Below are positions 1-11,160 of a stretch of DNA of 64,000 nucleotides, one piece after another. Below the pieces are notes generated by a model. The model ran no database searches, was not told where the DNA came from, and worked only from the letters and a program-made list of their open reading frames with translations. The DNA is taken from assembly GCA_017562135.1 (NCBI GenBank), contig QEYB01000003.1:310001-374000 (forward strand). Reading direction: 5' to 3'. The position numbers were made by a program, and so were the translations under genes. The DNA is from Dipylidium caninum. Taxonomy: Eukaryota > Platyhelminthes > Cestoda > Cyclophyllidea > Dipylidiidae. Every line of letters starts with the position of its first letter. The stretch's first letter is position 1.

Positions 1-3000
1 CCGGCCAGAAAGGATGCATGACTCCTCTTTTCCTGGTTGCTTTCCATCAGGAAAAGCTGTAAACAAAAGTACAGCGAATTTTAGGGGTCCAGAACCGAGT
101 TACCGTCGTTGCAATATTAGTCTAAACAGGTGTCTGCTCACTATGAATAGTAGATAATTTTGTTTTATTATCAACCTTTTACAGATGTGTCAACAGCCTC
201 AATTAGACAGTTAATAGTTTGCACTGACATTATAAACTTCTGCATAAACCAGGGAGAAGGCGGGCAGTGCAACCCCGGACAGGGCAATTGCCACGAGGCC
301 GTAGAGTAGCCAGGGCCAGTCAGGTTTGCTTAGGGCCAGGGCCTCCAGAAGAACAGATTTCTACGGAAAAAAAGAGACGAACACCATATTATCCGCTTGA
401 ATGATCTGCTCACAAGTGGTGACGGTAGGAGTTATTGTATATCATCCACATTGTGACCTCGACCTACGTTAATAACCCTCGATTCTGAGATCCATTAACT
501 ACAAACAGCCATGCAGTCTTCAGTCCTGACAATAACAAGTATGCACTGCAGCTCGTGTACCTAGCATGGCACCATTCCTTAGAATGCATATTATATTGAG
601 AAGCTGAACAAAGACCTGACTAATGAATGCACCTAGTTACATAGTCCAACTTTCCTGTCCTCGCGCAATAGCATAAGCACAGACGCATTGAAATAAGTGG
701 AAGACTCACATCGCACTAGACCCGAAAATAGTCGACTACTTGAGAAAGAAGTGTATTATCTCACCCTTCTTTTTACTGCAAAAGATACATCCGTATCAGT
801 AGAAGAAATGATGTCGTAATCTGTAAAGGTCGAAACTTGAAGCGAGTCCCCTCGAACATTCCCTCTGGAGTCGCCCAATTCATCCTCACCGCTGGACACG
901 TCCTCCTCCTCCTCCTCCTCCGCTTCCTCGTGCCTTGGCTTTGCAAAAATATCACATCGCTCATCAGCCACATGGCCTTCATTCTCCTCTCTGATGGTTT
1001 GTTAGGCCAACACTACCACCTCCAGCGGGTCCGCTCTAGAGACAGGGTGTCTACCTCCTTTCCCACACATAACCGAAATGCTATAATGCATCAGGTGGTA
1101 AGGGTAGCTACATTTTTCTAAAATACTTAAGTTCCACGTGACCATAAAGGCGTATTTCAAATAAATTGCGCAATTACTGCAAGTGTTTTAACAGGCTGCA
1201 TGGTAAAATGTGCATCTGACTACACTGGCAAGTTAACGTGTGTCAAGGAAGAAGTGTATCCATGGTCACTAGACCAGCATTATACCAACAGTGATGTAGA
1301 GGAATAGACGCAACTATGTCTGGTCATGTCAGTGTAAAATGCCTCAAAAGCACCCTTCCGAACCTGTTTTGCCAGCATGCCGGCATATATGCCACCTTGC
1401 GCGAGCAATTCTTGGTGGGTGCCCATTTCCTGAATGACTCCTCTGTCCATTACCACGATGCGATCGGCATTGCGCACTGTGGTGAGACGATGCGCAATCA
1501 TTATGACGGTTCGACCTTTGCAGGCCCTGTCAAAGGCTGCTTGAACAACTTTTTCCGATTTGTTGTCTAGCGCTGAAGTCGCCTCGTCCAATAGTAAAAC
1601 CTTGGGTCTGCGAATCAGGGCCCGGGCAATGGCCACACGTTGCTTCTGACCACCGGAGAGTTTGCCCCCGCCTTCGGTCAGATAGGTTTCATATGCCTTG
1701 ACGAAAACACCCGCACATTTATATATCCTTCCGTGAATAAGAATGAACTAATGCACATTAAAATGCCATTCTTGAAAGATTAATTTGGGGAATTACAACT
1801 GATGGAATCTGCTGAAGAACCCCAGCGTTCCAGAAACCTACTGACGTAAGAAGTAGGCTCGCATTCTAAGGTGTGAACAACTCCACAGAGCCAGCGAAAT
1901 ACATGAGACCTACGATACGAAGGCTCTACTCAAGGCGACCACTGATTAATTCGCAGGTTTACTGACGCAATCGGGGATGGATGTGCTACGCATATAAAAA
2001 TTTAAGCGCAACCTGCTGAAAGGTACAGCAGTGTGTCATTTAACAAGAACAAATAAGATTGCCTCTTCTTTCTGAGTCCTGTGAAAACTCTTTAAGCAGC
2101 TTAAAAGTGAGAGATGAACCGGGTGGCAAGGGTAAAATATTTTGACTGACAACGCCAACAGCATTGATAAGTCGTGGCACTGAACATATAGATAAATATT
2201 CTCTTTTCTACTATATGAAATATTTGTAGCCCGATTGCAAACTGAACCTCAGTTCAAGAGATAATAAAGGCCTTCAGGCAACGGGGAAACGATAAATACT
2301 AGTGTTCTAAAAAGGAAATCCCCCCAACACTTTACGCTGAAACACAGGCATTTGCAGCGTTGGTATGAACTCGTGTATATTCCCACATTGAAGCTCAAAG
2401 CAAGTCCGAAACGCATTAAAGGCAATAAGGAATGGGCGTGATAAGGCATGCAATCTGACAGTCCACACTTACCTCTGGCAGGGTGCAAATAAAGTTGTGA
2501 GCATCTGCTTGTTTCGCAGCTTCTTCGACTTCAACAAACTCTGCTTCTGGATTTCCCATTAGAATGTTTTCTCTTATTGTCCCTGTGAATAAATTTGGTT
2601 CTTGAGACACAACGCCGAGTTGACGACGGAGCCACACAACGCTTAACTCCCGTACATCCACGCCATCTACTAAAATCTAAAATCAATTGAAAGTAAGCAC
2701 TATTCTTATTCAGAATCATCTCCTTCATTTTTGAGGAGATTTCTACCTGGATAAGGTCTTAAATATGCTACGAGAATGGAAAATACTGAAGGCCAAAGAA
2801 ACTCACACTTCCACGAACAACGTCATAAAACCGTTGAAGCAGTTGAACCGTAGTACTTTTGCCGGAACCGCTGGGACCAACTATCGCCACAGTTTCACCA
2901 GGATTTATTGTTAAGGAGAAATCCTGCAAAACCTGAAGTTGAGTCATCGAAACTTAAAAGGACCAATTCAACAAGTCGACATCCACAGTGATACCCACCT

Positions 3001-5360
3001 ACTACCATGCTTTTCTACACTAAGGGGTTTTGCGTGCGCCAACAGGCATAATACGAAGTATTATGTTGAACTAACCCCCCAAAGCAGTCGAACAATACGA
3101 GTACAAGAGAAGCGATTCGATTCCCCTATTACGGTGGTGTCATTTGATGCGAAATATTATAAAAGCGCTGATCAAAGTGCTCCAATAAGTGTATATTATA
3201 TAGTTGCTAATACCCACAGGTCTCCTGCACAAAACCAAGGAAATCGAGTAACAGGAAGAGGTCACATCCCACACTCCCCTTCTGCTGGGACTTAAACCAC
3301 TAGAATTGTAGTAAGAATCCTCAAATAAATCAAAACACCTCACCTCAACGTCTGGCCTCGTGGGATAGGTGAAGGACACGTTCCTAAATTCAATTTTCCC
3401 TGAAAACGAGTCAAGCGTTGTGCCTTCCCCCATTACGTCTATCTTCGGAACCTCAAATGGAAATGTGAAGGTGAGCACACAATTCCAGACAAACATCCTA
3501 TCTCAGGGCTTTTGATCACTTACTCTATCAATTATTGAAAAAATAGAGGATGCAGCGCGTTTTGCATTGGCGAAAAATTCAATCTCAGGTAGGCTCCTAC
3601 CGAAGCTTGTATTTCCGACTATGAACAACATCATAACCTTAAACGCAAACACTTATATTTCGACTCATGTCTCATCAATTTGTCCCTATTTCCTAGCAGA
3701 CTTCTAAACCCTATTAGAATTCGTTCTATCGTATTCCATGAAAATATACTGCTTCTATGACGGAAATAACTTTTTTGAACTGCATGGAACCGATCCCATT
3801 TGCTATTTACCGAGACGATGTTACCGTTGTCGTAGTTCTCGCTGACGATCAGCTCGACACCATACCAGAGAATTAATGCAGAAGAGCAGAAGATGGTACA
3901 ACTGACCATTCCCATGCCTAAATTAAGAGGGAGTAAAAGTAGTGCCCTTCCTCATCCTAAGAATAAAGTGCTAAGCGGCCCTTTCTAACGAATATTCACA
4001 AAATGTTACTGTATCAGCAGTACCTCTCGAGCATGTTTTCTATGTCCCACTTATAAGAAGCCGCATCGAATAAATGAGCTTATTCTACGAGAATACGATA
4101 GAACGTATACAAAAACGACTCACCAACACCGAGAAGCAAACATTTATGTATAAAAACACGAGCCGAAGCTCCTAGCTCCCTTTCATATCTAATCCACTCT
4201 TTCACTTGACATCCGAAGGCAAACACGGTACGTATGGAAGTGAGGATCTCGGCAGCCACCGAACCAGCGTTTTCATAAGCGAGAATCTCTTTTTCTGAAT
4301 ACTTACGGAGGGCAAACCCCAGTGTCATAAAAGCCCCTAGAATTACAGGAGCCAAGGAGAAGGAAACTACGGCCAACTTCCATCCAACAATTAGTGCCAC
4401 AACAGCCGACAAAATAGCGGTAACAAGATTTTGAAGGAAACTGCCGAGCCTATCCCCAATTCCGCCTTCAATTTGGTCAATATTGTAACTTAGCTTCGTT
4501 ATCAAACTTCCAGTGGACTGGTTATCAAACCAGGCGACATCCTGTCGTAGTATATGCTGCCGAACAAAGAGAAAGAATTTACTTCATAATTTCAGTTATT
4601 TCCTCCACAAACTAAACCCCTTCCCAAGCCTCCTGCAACCATTCGGCAAACAAATTCGATATCAAGTCACTCATAATGCTAACAAAAACGAATGTAGAAT
4701 ATATTTGTGGGGAAATGCAAATGGTACGCGGCATCAGAAAATAGGCAGCACAAATTCGCAGATTTTGCTGTGCATAAGGCAAAAACAATCTTAATAACAT
4801 ATACACAGTCGGAGATATGATTAGTTTATGCATGACTGAGGACTTTTACATCAGCATTGACAAGTAGCATACTTCATAACATTGCATGGAAGAAGTTAAC
4901 ACCCACCTTAAACAAAAGCAAACGAATACGTCTACTCTGTCGCTTTGCAGATAGCGTAAGCGCAAACATTTGCAAGAACGAGACGACCAAAGAGATACTG
5001 GCCAAAAACATATAATAGGGTATGAATGCGACAAATATCCTTTCCAAAGAACCATTCACGTTTGCCGTAAAGGCTGTTACGACTTTGGAAAGGAGCAAAA
5101 GTCCGATAGGTTGGGCTGCGCCTGTGACAATGCTCCCAACAATTCCAAGGAAAAACAGGATTTTGTCGGTGGCGTCAGAGAAACGAAGCTGCAGTTTTGA
5201 TTATTACGGCAAGAAAAGAACTTACTAATTGCAAATAGTTTAATGACGTCAACTCGTTTTCAGCATTTGTGTCTGCGAAGGAAAACAAACTTCCGTCGGA
5301 TTCGGAAGTATGGGCACGCGTCTCTGGAGATGCCGGCACTTTGACTTCACGCATCGGCAT
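1..5360 (-). CDS. P-glycoprotein-like ABCB transporter, N-terminal half (partial)
   Basis: Full-type ABC exporter of the plasma membrane (family role: ATP-driven efflux of lipophilic compounds). Exons read on the minus strand, from the start: 5226-5360, 4907-5188, 4124-4556, 3811-3917, 3524-3637, 3344-3451, 2807-2932, 2473-2676, 1364-1696, 765-about 986, 229-360, 1-56; about 750 residues, against about 1,280 for family members. Membrane domain 1 spans about residues 46-340 ([29 protein letters not shown]). NBD1 has Walker [10 protein letters not shown] (~412), Q-loop VSQEPNLF, signature LSGGQKQ (~515), Walker [12 protein letters not shown] and H-loop IAHRLTTV, all intact. A linker with a Glu run follows, then the start of membrane domain 2 ([10 protein letters not shown]). 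Membrane domain 2 and NBD2 lie beyond the left edge. The start is the first in-frame ATG (5358-5360); an out-of-frame ATG 17 bases upstream opens an 8-codon uORF. All junctions are GT-AG and in phase except the linker exon's 5' end, where the in-phase acceptor is a weak GAG. Confidence 0.93.
901..921 (+). repeat. TCC trinucleotide run encoding a Glu tract
   Basis: Seven TCC units on the + strand. On the minus strand they lie inside the linker exon of the ABCB transporter and encode the run of glutamates between NBD1 and membrane domain 2. In P-glycoproteins this linker is variable and charged, so length variation here should be tolerated. Confidence 0.85.
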
Positions 5361-6727
5361 CGCGTATTTGCATAAGTGCCAGTGGACTGACAAGCTGAAA
5401 TCGTTTAACTATGCATTGAGAGTGACGGCTTAAAACAAAATTTAAAAGTTCAAAGAAGGTTAAGCGAAAAGGAATTTTGGGATTTCGGTCATTTTATAAT
5501 ATATTAACCATTGTGCAGGGGTCTTCAGTAATAGTTGTGATACTTGCAGCAATAACGTGTGGCGGAAAGGAGAAAAGGCTGACAGACAATCAAAATAAAC
5601 TCTCATGAATGCGATCCGAATCTCGCCAAACGCGTAGAATATGAGACCAGACCTATCATCCAGAGTTCTGAAAGTTGTGCATCGGTTCAGTTTGCTGGAA
5701 TGAGGAATCCATTGAGGGCAACCTAACGTGAGGCACAGCTGGCATTTAAAAGTGAAATATTTAATTTATTTTAGGATAGATATCTAAAATCCGAGCTAAC
5801 TAAAGACGGGGTGATTCATTATGTGCTTTTTCGTTATCTTCTACAGTTAGAGTAAATTACCAAAGATTTTCGCCCGACCTATCTACATGGCTGAGATTGC
5901 ATTAAGGCTAGTATGCATGTATTCGGAATAGACTTTACTACAGGAAACTTCACGGTAATAAGAGAAACGTTCATGGCAAATCGCTCAATTGATATCTATC
6001 CAAGCATTATTTGACGCTCTCAGTCATGCCGATTGCGCACCCCCTCTTCTTTACAACATTTACGACCTCAACATTTCACCTCCTTCCTCTTTCCTCTTTC
6101 CTCTTCCTCCTTCCCTCGCTCTCACTCTCATCTTTCGTCGTCTCGGCAAACACTGCTTCGGGTTGTACGGGAAGCATACTAATCAGGCAGTTTTGTGTTT
6201 CCAGAACAAAAGAGAACGTCCTCAACTTGAAAAAAAGTCGTGTGGTTCTCTCCCACCGTCTTGTATACCGCTCCCTGTTCCTCTCTCTCTACCTTGACGT
6301 GTCTATATATCTATTGGCCTCCTAAAGCTGTCACCCACTTTTAAACATTTCCACTATACACATCGACTTGCCCCATCTTGGTCATTGTGGAGAGACTGGC
6401 ATCATCCTTCACGTGGACCCTCTCAGCTCCTAACCTCCCCTGCTCTCCTCAACCACGCTCGCCTCAAAAAATATACATAACCTCTTACTTCCCAAGTCAC
6501 CACCTTCGCTACAACAGACTCTGTGTTTGTGGCATTCTTTATTAAACCTTCCGAAATACACACTTCCTGAGTTCACAATATCACTGATCAGAGGAGAGAC
6601 AAACTTCTACAAAAAGTCATGTTACTTTAGCGTCGACGACAACTTTTCAGAAAAAGGGCTCATCGTCATGTCAACACGAGAAAATAATTTTGGTGGTCAC
6701 CAGAGAGATTATGAGGGGAAGGGGAGA
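5361..6727. other. Non-coding spacer upstream of the ABCB transporter
   Basis: No recognisable exon on either strand. It contains the 5' flank of the transporter, with a pyrimidine-rich stretch ending in AG about 34 bases before the start ATG (minus strand), which could be a trans-splice or UTR-intron acceptor. At about 6060-6300 the + strand is strongly CT-rich (CTTCCTCT-type low complexity). Open frames in that stretch are low-complexity and not credible as genes. Confidence 0.6.
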
Positions 6728-7087
6728 TTAACCACCTCCACCACCGACGTTCTGAAGCTCGTAGAAGGCGCCCCTCTGCTGCAGAAGTTTCTGTGGTGGG
6801 CCAGACTCAACTTGTCGACCATTCATGATAACTACAACCTTGTCACATCGCATCACGCTCGTGAGTCGATGGGCAACGACCAGGCTGGTTCTACCTCCAT
6901 CAAGCCCAACCATCGCCTCCTCCAGCGTCTGTTGCACTATCCGCTCGCTGTCCACATCCAGTGCCGACGTTGCCTCGTCCAACAGCAGGATCTTCGGTCT
7001 TCGCAGCAATGCTCGCGCGATTGCCACACGTTGTTTCTGACCCCCCGACAGCAGGGAGCCACCCGAGCCTACGTTGGTCTCATAGCC
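6728..7087 (-). pseudogene. Orphan last exon of a second ABCB transporter (C-terminal half of NBD2)
   Basis: One exon of 119 codons plus stop. It starts at an acceptor (TTTAAG before GGC TAT GAG) and ends in a Gly-rich tail and TAA. It has signature LSGGQKQ, Walker [12 protein letters not shown] and H-loop VAHRLTSV, but no Walker A or Q-loop. Its acceptor is at exactly the position used by the equivalent NBD1 exon of the neighbouring transporter (before AYET there, GYET here), so it is a homologous exon and not a processed copy. The partner exons should lie at higher coordinates, but 7088-8043 holds none and a + strand gene starts at 8044. The frame is undamaged, so the loss is recent or the missing exons were displaced. 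It could still be the true last exon of a gene with a very long intron, but I consider a truncated tandem duplicate more likely. Confidence 0.7.
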
Positions 7088-8043
7088 CTTAAAGTAAGTC
7101 ATAACAGTTGGGGTTGAGGGCACTCGAGGCTGGTTGACTCCAAAGCACTAGCCACTAATCACCTTATCAGCACTTTGAGCAGTCAGTCTAACAGTCACAT
7201 ATTGGGGCACTACGTCACCTTAACACCGAGACGTGGTCATGGATGCTCACCTGGTCATCAACTCTAGGCCCTCATTCGTGCTACTCGGCACCGTTCAGAG
7301 CACTGCAAAGTGGTGCAAATCTGTCACAGCTTAAACTACACGACGCATCTGCTCCAGGCAGTAAGTCTGTAGTCAGACCCAGAGGCCAAGTTTGTCTCAA
7401 TATATTTGGTTAGAGTTTAATCCACCCTGGGGCGTAAATCACATCCTGCTACATATTTTGATTTTACTGAGTCTCTATTTTTAGTTTTTCAACCAAACAA
7501 AATTTCCACACCCTCTTCCCTGTTTTTTATGATTAGTCGTTCCGGATCTTTTATTCTCTCGGCATAAACTATACCGTTCCTTACCTAATAGTTTTTGACG
7601 CCGTTACTTTCGTCATTATGTACTGTTTACTCCTTATTTTTCTTAGCTCCTTTTTTGTTGAACTTATTATTTGTAATCATTTTTTCTTTTATTAGTTTTG
7701 TTTTATCCAACATCAGCTTTTGGACGTTTTTGACTCATAAACGGTGTTTGCTGCTTGGACATACTCAAGTCCAGCCGTTTGTCTCCGACACTTTTCTCTA
7801 AATGTTTAACATTCGCTGCTGTTTTTCTCATACACTACAAATGGCTGTTGCGTCCCACCGGGTGCCTTGGCTCTCAAGCGCTCATTTGTATCTGCCACTT
7901 GTCCGTTACCTAATATACGTTTATTTGTATCGTACCTAATCTTACTTCCTTTAATTATCGTGATATCTTGGTTTAATCAGTTCTTAATGCTCTCTTTGAA
8001 TAAATATTCCTCATCACATATACTCTGTTTTTCCTATCAGGCA
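7088..8043. other. AT- and T-rich spacer between ABCB remnant and FAM50
   Basis: No Walker A or Q-loop exon of an ABC transporter is seen on the minus strand and no gene on the + strand. The + strand is T-rich from about 7480 onward. It ends in TTTTTCCTATCAG three bases before the FAM50 start codon, a strong acceptor-like site. Confidence 0.6.
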
Positions 8044-9312
8044 ATGAGTTCCTTTAAGGGTAATTTAAAGGAATCCCAAAGGGCAGCCCAATTATTAAAG
8101 GAAAGGGAGAAGGAGCGTCAGGAAATCGAATTTCAAAAGAAGAAGTTGGAAGCCGAGTTACGTGTCGGCGAATTCACTAACAAATTTACTGTCCAACATG
8201 ATAGCATTGAAAGCCAATTGAAAACTGACACTGTAAGTTCCCACAGGTTTTATTTAGTCTTCAGGTTGGTTTGGTCACTTTAGATGAGATGAAAGCTCGG
8301 CAGCAAGCTGTTATCACGCAACGAGAGAAAGAACTTGCCCTCGGAAAATCAAAAAAGTCTAAATTTGGTGAGGGTCGACACGGCAGGCATGGTGCTATTC
8401 GCAGAGTACGGCGCTTATTTGACCTCATTCTATGGTTAGCTCTATTAGGGTCCAATCTCTTTTAACGAGGATGAAGAATATGAGGAAGCCGAATCTGGAA
8501 AAAGAGAACTGCAGATGAATCCTAAGAAATTCAACGGTGAAAATTGTAATCCAGCGTTTAATCAGGTGGCAGTCATTGATAATGATGAAAATATACTGTC
8601 ACAGACTGTCTCCTCAAGCTGTCGTGAGGCGATTGAGGTTGTGATAGAAAGCGATAAAAGGAAACGTCGGAGGTTAGGAAAAAATCCGGATGTTGATACT
8701 AGCTTTCTCCCTGACATTGATCGCGATGAAGAGGAAAAACAGTTGCGGTAAATAATTAGTTGCTTTTAATAATGCCTGTATTTTTGCTCTTGAATTTTAT
8801 TTGTCTTGGGTAGTGAGGAATTACGACGTGAGTGGCACGCAAAGCAAGCTGCTATCAAGGAAGAAGAGATAAATATAACCTACAGTTACTGGGATGGTTC
8901 TGGCCATCGTCGTCAAGTTAAGATGAAAAAGGGACATTCGATCCATCTCTTTCTTCACCGTTGTCTCGACCAGTTGCGGAAAGACTTCTCCGAGCTTCGA
9001 GCAGCCTCCGCGGACCAGATGATGTATATTAAAGAAGATTTAATCATACCCCACCACTACACATTCTACGATTTTATTGTTACTAAAGCTAGAGGTAAAT
9101 CTGGTCCGCTCTTCTCTTTTGACGTCTACGATGATGTGCGGCTGCGAATGGACGCAAGTAAGGAAAAGGAGGAATCTCATGCGGGCAAAGTGTGCTTGCG
9201 TTCGTGGTACGAACGTCACAAACACATATTCCCCGCTAGCCGTTGGGAGCCCTACGATCCTGCCAAAACTGGGACCAATACACAATTTCCGATAAGATGT
9301 CTGTTAAAATAA
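8044..9312 (+). CDS. FAM50A: FAM50/XAP5 nuclear protein
   Basis: XAP5-family nuclear protein; human FAM50A associates with the spliceosome. Exons: 8044-8232, 8265-8405, 8449-8747, 8814-9312; about 375 residues against 339 in human FAM50A. The N-terminal coiled-coil is Lys/Glu-rich (residues 1-110). An acidic linker follows, then the family hallmark [18 protein letters not shown] and the XAP5 domain with [34 protein letters not shown] and [11 protein letters not shown]. Intron 1 is only 32 bases and intron 2 is 43 bases; both preserve phase 0. The start ATG follows an AG acceptor by three bases. The last residues are out of frame: after PAK the conserved WDQYTI is encoded one frame over (from 9270), so the displayed C-terminus is probably wrong because of one missing base in the AAAA at 9265-9268. 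With the corrected frame the stop would be TGA at 9321-9323. Identity is certain; the exon 2/3 boundary is slightly less so. Confidence 0.95.
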
Positions 9313-9557
9313 CCATTAAGTGACTATCAACATTTCTCTTGAAGACGTTGAACTAACCTACTTGTTCCTATCTGTACTTCTTTTCCTTTTATATGGAGCA
9401 GTATAAGTGTGCTGTATAGTTGCGTCCAGAATTAAAGATCCTCCATAAAATGATGCCCGAAACATGTCCACGGGGAAAATAGTCGCCCAAATAAGATAAT
9501 TACGGAAAAATACACGTTGGGATAAAAATGCACGTGAAACAAGTACATAAAGTGAAT
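9313..9557. other. Convergent 3' spacer between FAM50 and MED8
   Basis: 245 bases between two stop codons facing each other. It must hold both 3' UTRs. No coding potential seen. The corrected FAM50 frame would extend to 9323. Confidence 0.8.
9431..9436 (+). promoter_or_regulatory. Possible FAM50 polyadenylation signal (ATTAAA)
   Basis: ATTAAA about 115 bases after the FAM50 stop, on the coding strand. It is a common variant of the animal poly(A) signal, but a single hexamer is weak evidence. Confidence 0.35.
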
Positions 9558-10431
9558 CTATTTGGGTCCTTCAGCTTTCATTCGCACCGCATACTCCCTG
9601 CCGACCGCCATAGTAGCTACCAAACTAAATAGGTCGTCTTGGTTTGCGACCGATTTGACAGTAGATAACTTTTCTTGATCTTGATCCATTTCCTGTTTTA
9701 GCATGCGCATGTCGTCTAGCAGCATGGCAACAAGTTTTTCATGTAGTGCTAATACGTGCTCTGGAGAGATTGACGGCGAAGTGCGCATCGACGTCGTCCG
9801 TGCGTCGACAGCCATGCGTAGAGCGTCAACCTATGGATGTTTAATTGTATATTTTCTAAAATGACTGCACATTGGTAGGGTTCTTATGGCATTTTAATAA
9901 TAAGTCAAAAGGAGAGATCCTGGAGCCACGACAATAGAATAAAGTTTCATGAGAAAATGGTATGGTCATTGGTCTATGCACCAAATATGAATAAAATTTT
10001 AACCTACAACGACGACTATAAGATGACGTGGACGCGATGAGCGGCCTGACCTGTGGATCCAGCTTCGTCCGCAAGTAATGGGGTGCCGCATCATGATTAA
10101 ACATAACTAGGCGGTCTTCGGTTGCTTTGACTAGATTGGGCTCTGCCTCGGTGCTCAGAGCCCGCGGCGTTAGGATCATTGATATTGCTGACGCCAGCCT
10201 CTCGGACTCGAGAAATTTCCGGAACTCGACAAGTTCAGAGGCACAGAGACCGAATGTGCTCAAGTATTTTGGCCAATCAACAGCGTCACGCTGTGTTCAG
10301 TTATTAAAGAAGCGGAAAAATACCTGGTTCTCAAGAAGAGTCAGTAAGTCGAGTAGTTTTTGCTTAAGTTTAGAAGCAGTTGAGTGAAGTAGTAAGAAAC
10401 TTTCGAGGTGTTGTCTCTCAGCCGATTCCAT
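9558..10431 (-). CDS. MED8: Mediator complex subunit 8
   Basis: Head-module subunit of Mediator, the RNA polymerase II coactivator in the nucleus. Three exons on the minus strand: 10324-10431, 10051-10290, 9558-9830; 206 residues, somewhat shorter than human MED8 (about 268). The N-terminus MESAERQHLESFLLLH and LLTLLENQ matches the first helix of the family. Next come the WP motif (DWPKYLSTF) and the most conserved block, ATEDRLVMFNHD...PHYLRTKLDPQ. The C-terminal part ends with LFSLVATMAVG, equivalent to the human NALVAAVAFGKG stretch. The Gln-rich tail of vertebrate MED8 is absent. The first intron is 33 bases (10291-10323). An acceptor-like AG lies 21 bases before the ATG, so an upstream non-coding exon or a spliced leader is likely. 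It is convergent with FAM50 and divergent from NCAPD2. Recognised by residue pattern from memory, without a search. Confidence 0.85.
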
Positions 10432-11160
10432 CTTAAATCCGGGTGGATCAATCTACAGGTAGCTAAAAAATATTCTCGGTTAATAGTTCTCATGCTGCTG
10501 GTACGATAGAAGAACGCCTTTTGAGTGCTTACATGTGGAAAATTCGTAGAAGTGCGCCGCATTCATGGAGCGCGCCAATTGTTTGGTCGGCAATGTCAAA
10601 TCATCATTTTTTGCACCGTTTCCTATGATTGTGTTAAAAATGGATTTCTTATATGTAGGTGCACTCATCAGACATATTCTGGCCATGTAAACTTAGAAAT
10701 AAACAAATTCACCAACACCACTGATTCTTCTAAATAAACATTATTTCCCCTAACTGTAGCGAGCCCTGTCATGTTATAAGAACATGCGTGTATTATTAGC
10801 TTTCATTTTGGCGATTTGCCTACTATCGACTATGTAAAATATGCTGCACGTCGTCGGATAACCCGGGAATTCATATATCCCCTGATAGAGGCTCTTCGAT
10901 AAGCAGGTAATGTAGCATCGTCAATTTTTCCATTTCCTAGGCGACCCAATCCATGAAACCTGTTAGATTTACATTAGAGCTAGTTCATTTTATTTGTCCT
11001 TGTCCCACAGTTTATTTGAATACTAGACTTAACATTTAACTATACCGCGTTATTGAGTGCTACCCCGGGTTCCACCGTTGTCTTTTTTTACTTCTGCTCT
11101 GACTGTTTTTTTTTCTAATTTTGTGAACGGTGTTATTTGACTTTTAAATTACGCAGACGA
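10432..11160. other. Divergent upstream region of MED8 and NCAPD2
   Basis: About 730 bases between the two start codons, AT-rich, with a T-run near 11108. No coding exon is recognised; the open frames on both strands lack family resemblance. It should contain both promoters and any 5' UTR exons. It ends with TTACGCAG four bases before the NCAPD2 ATG. Confidence 0.6.

Noticed and set aside
6527..7117. 196-codon + strand open frame
   Set aside because: It is the opposite strand of the ABCB NBD2 exon; the minus-strand frame carries all the conserved ABC motifs.
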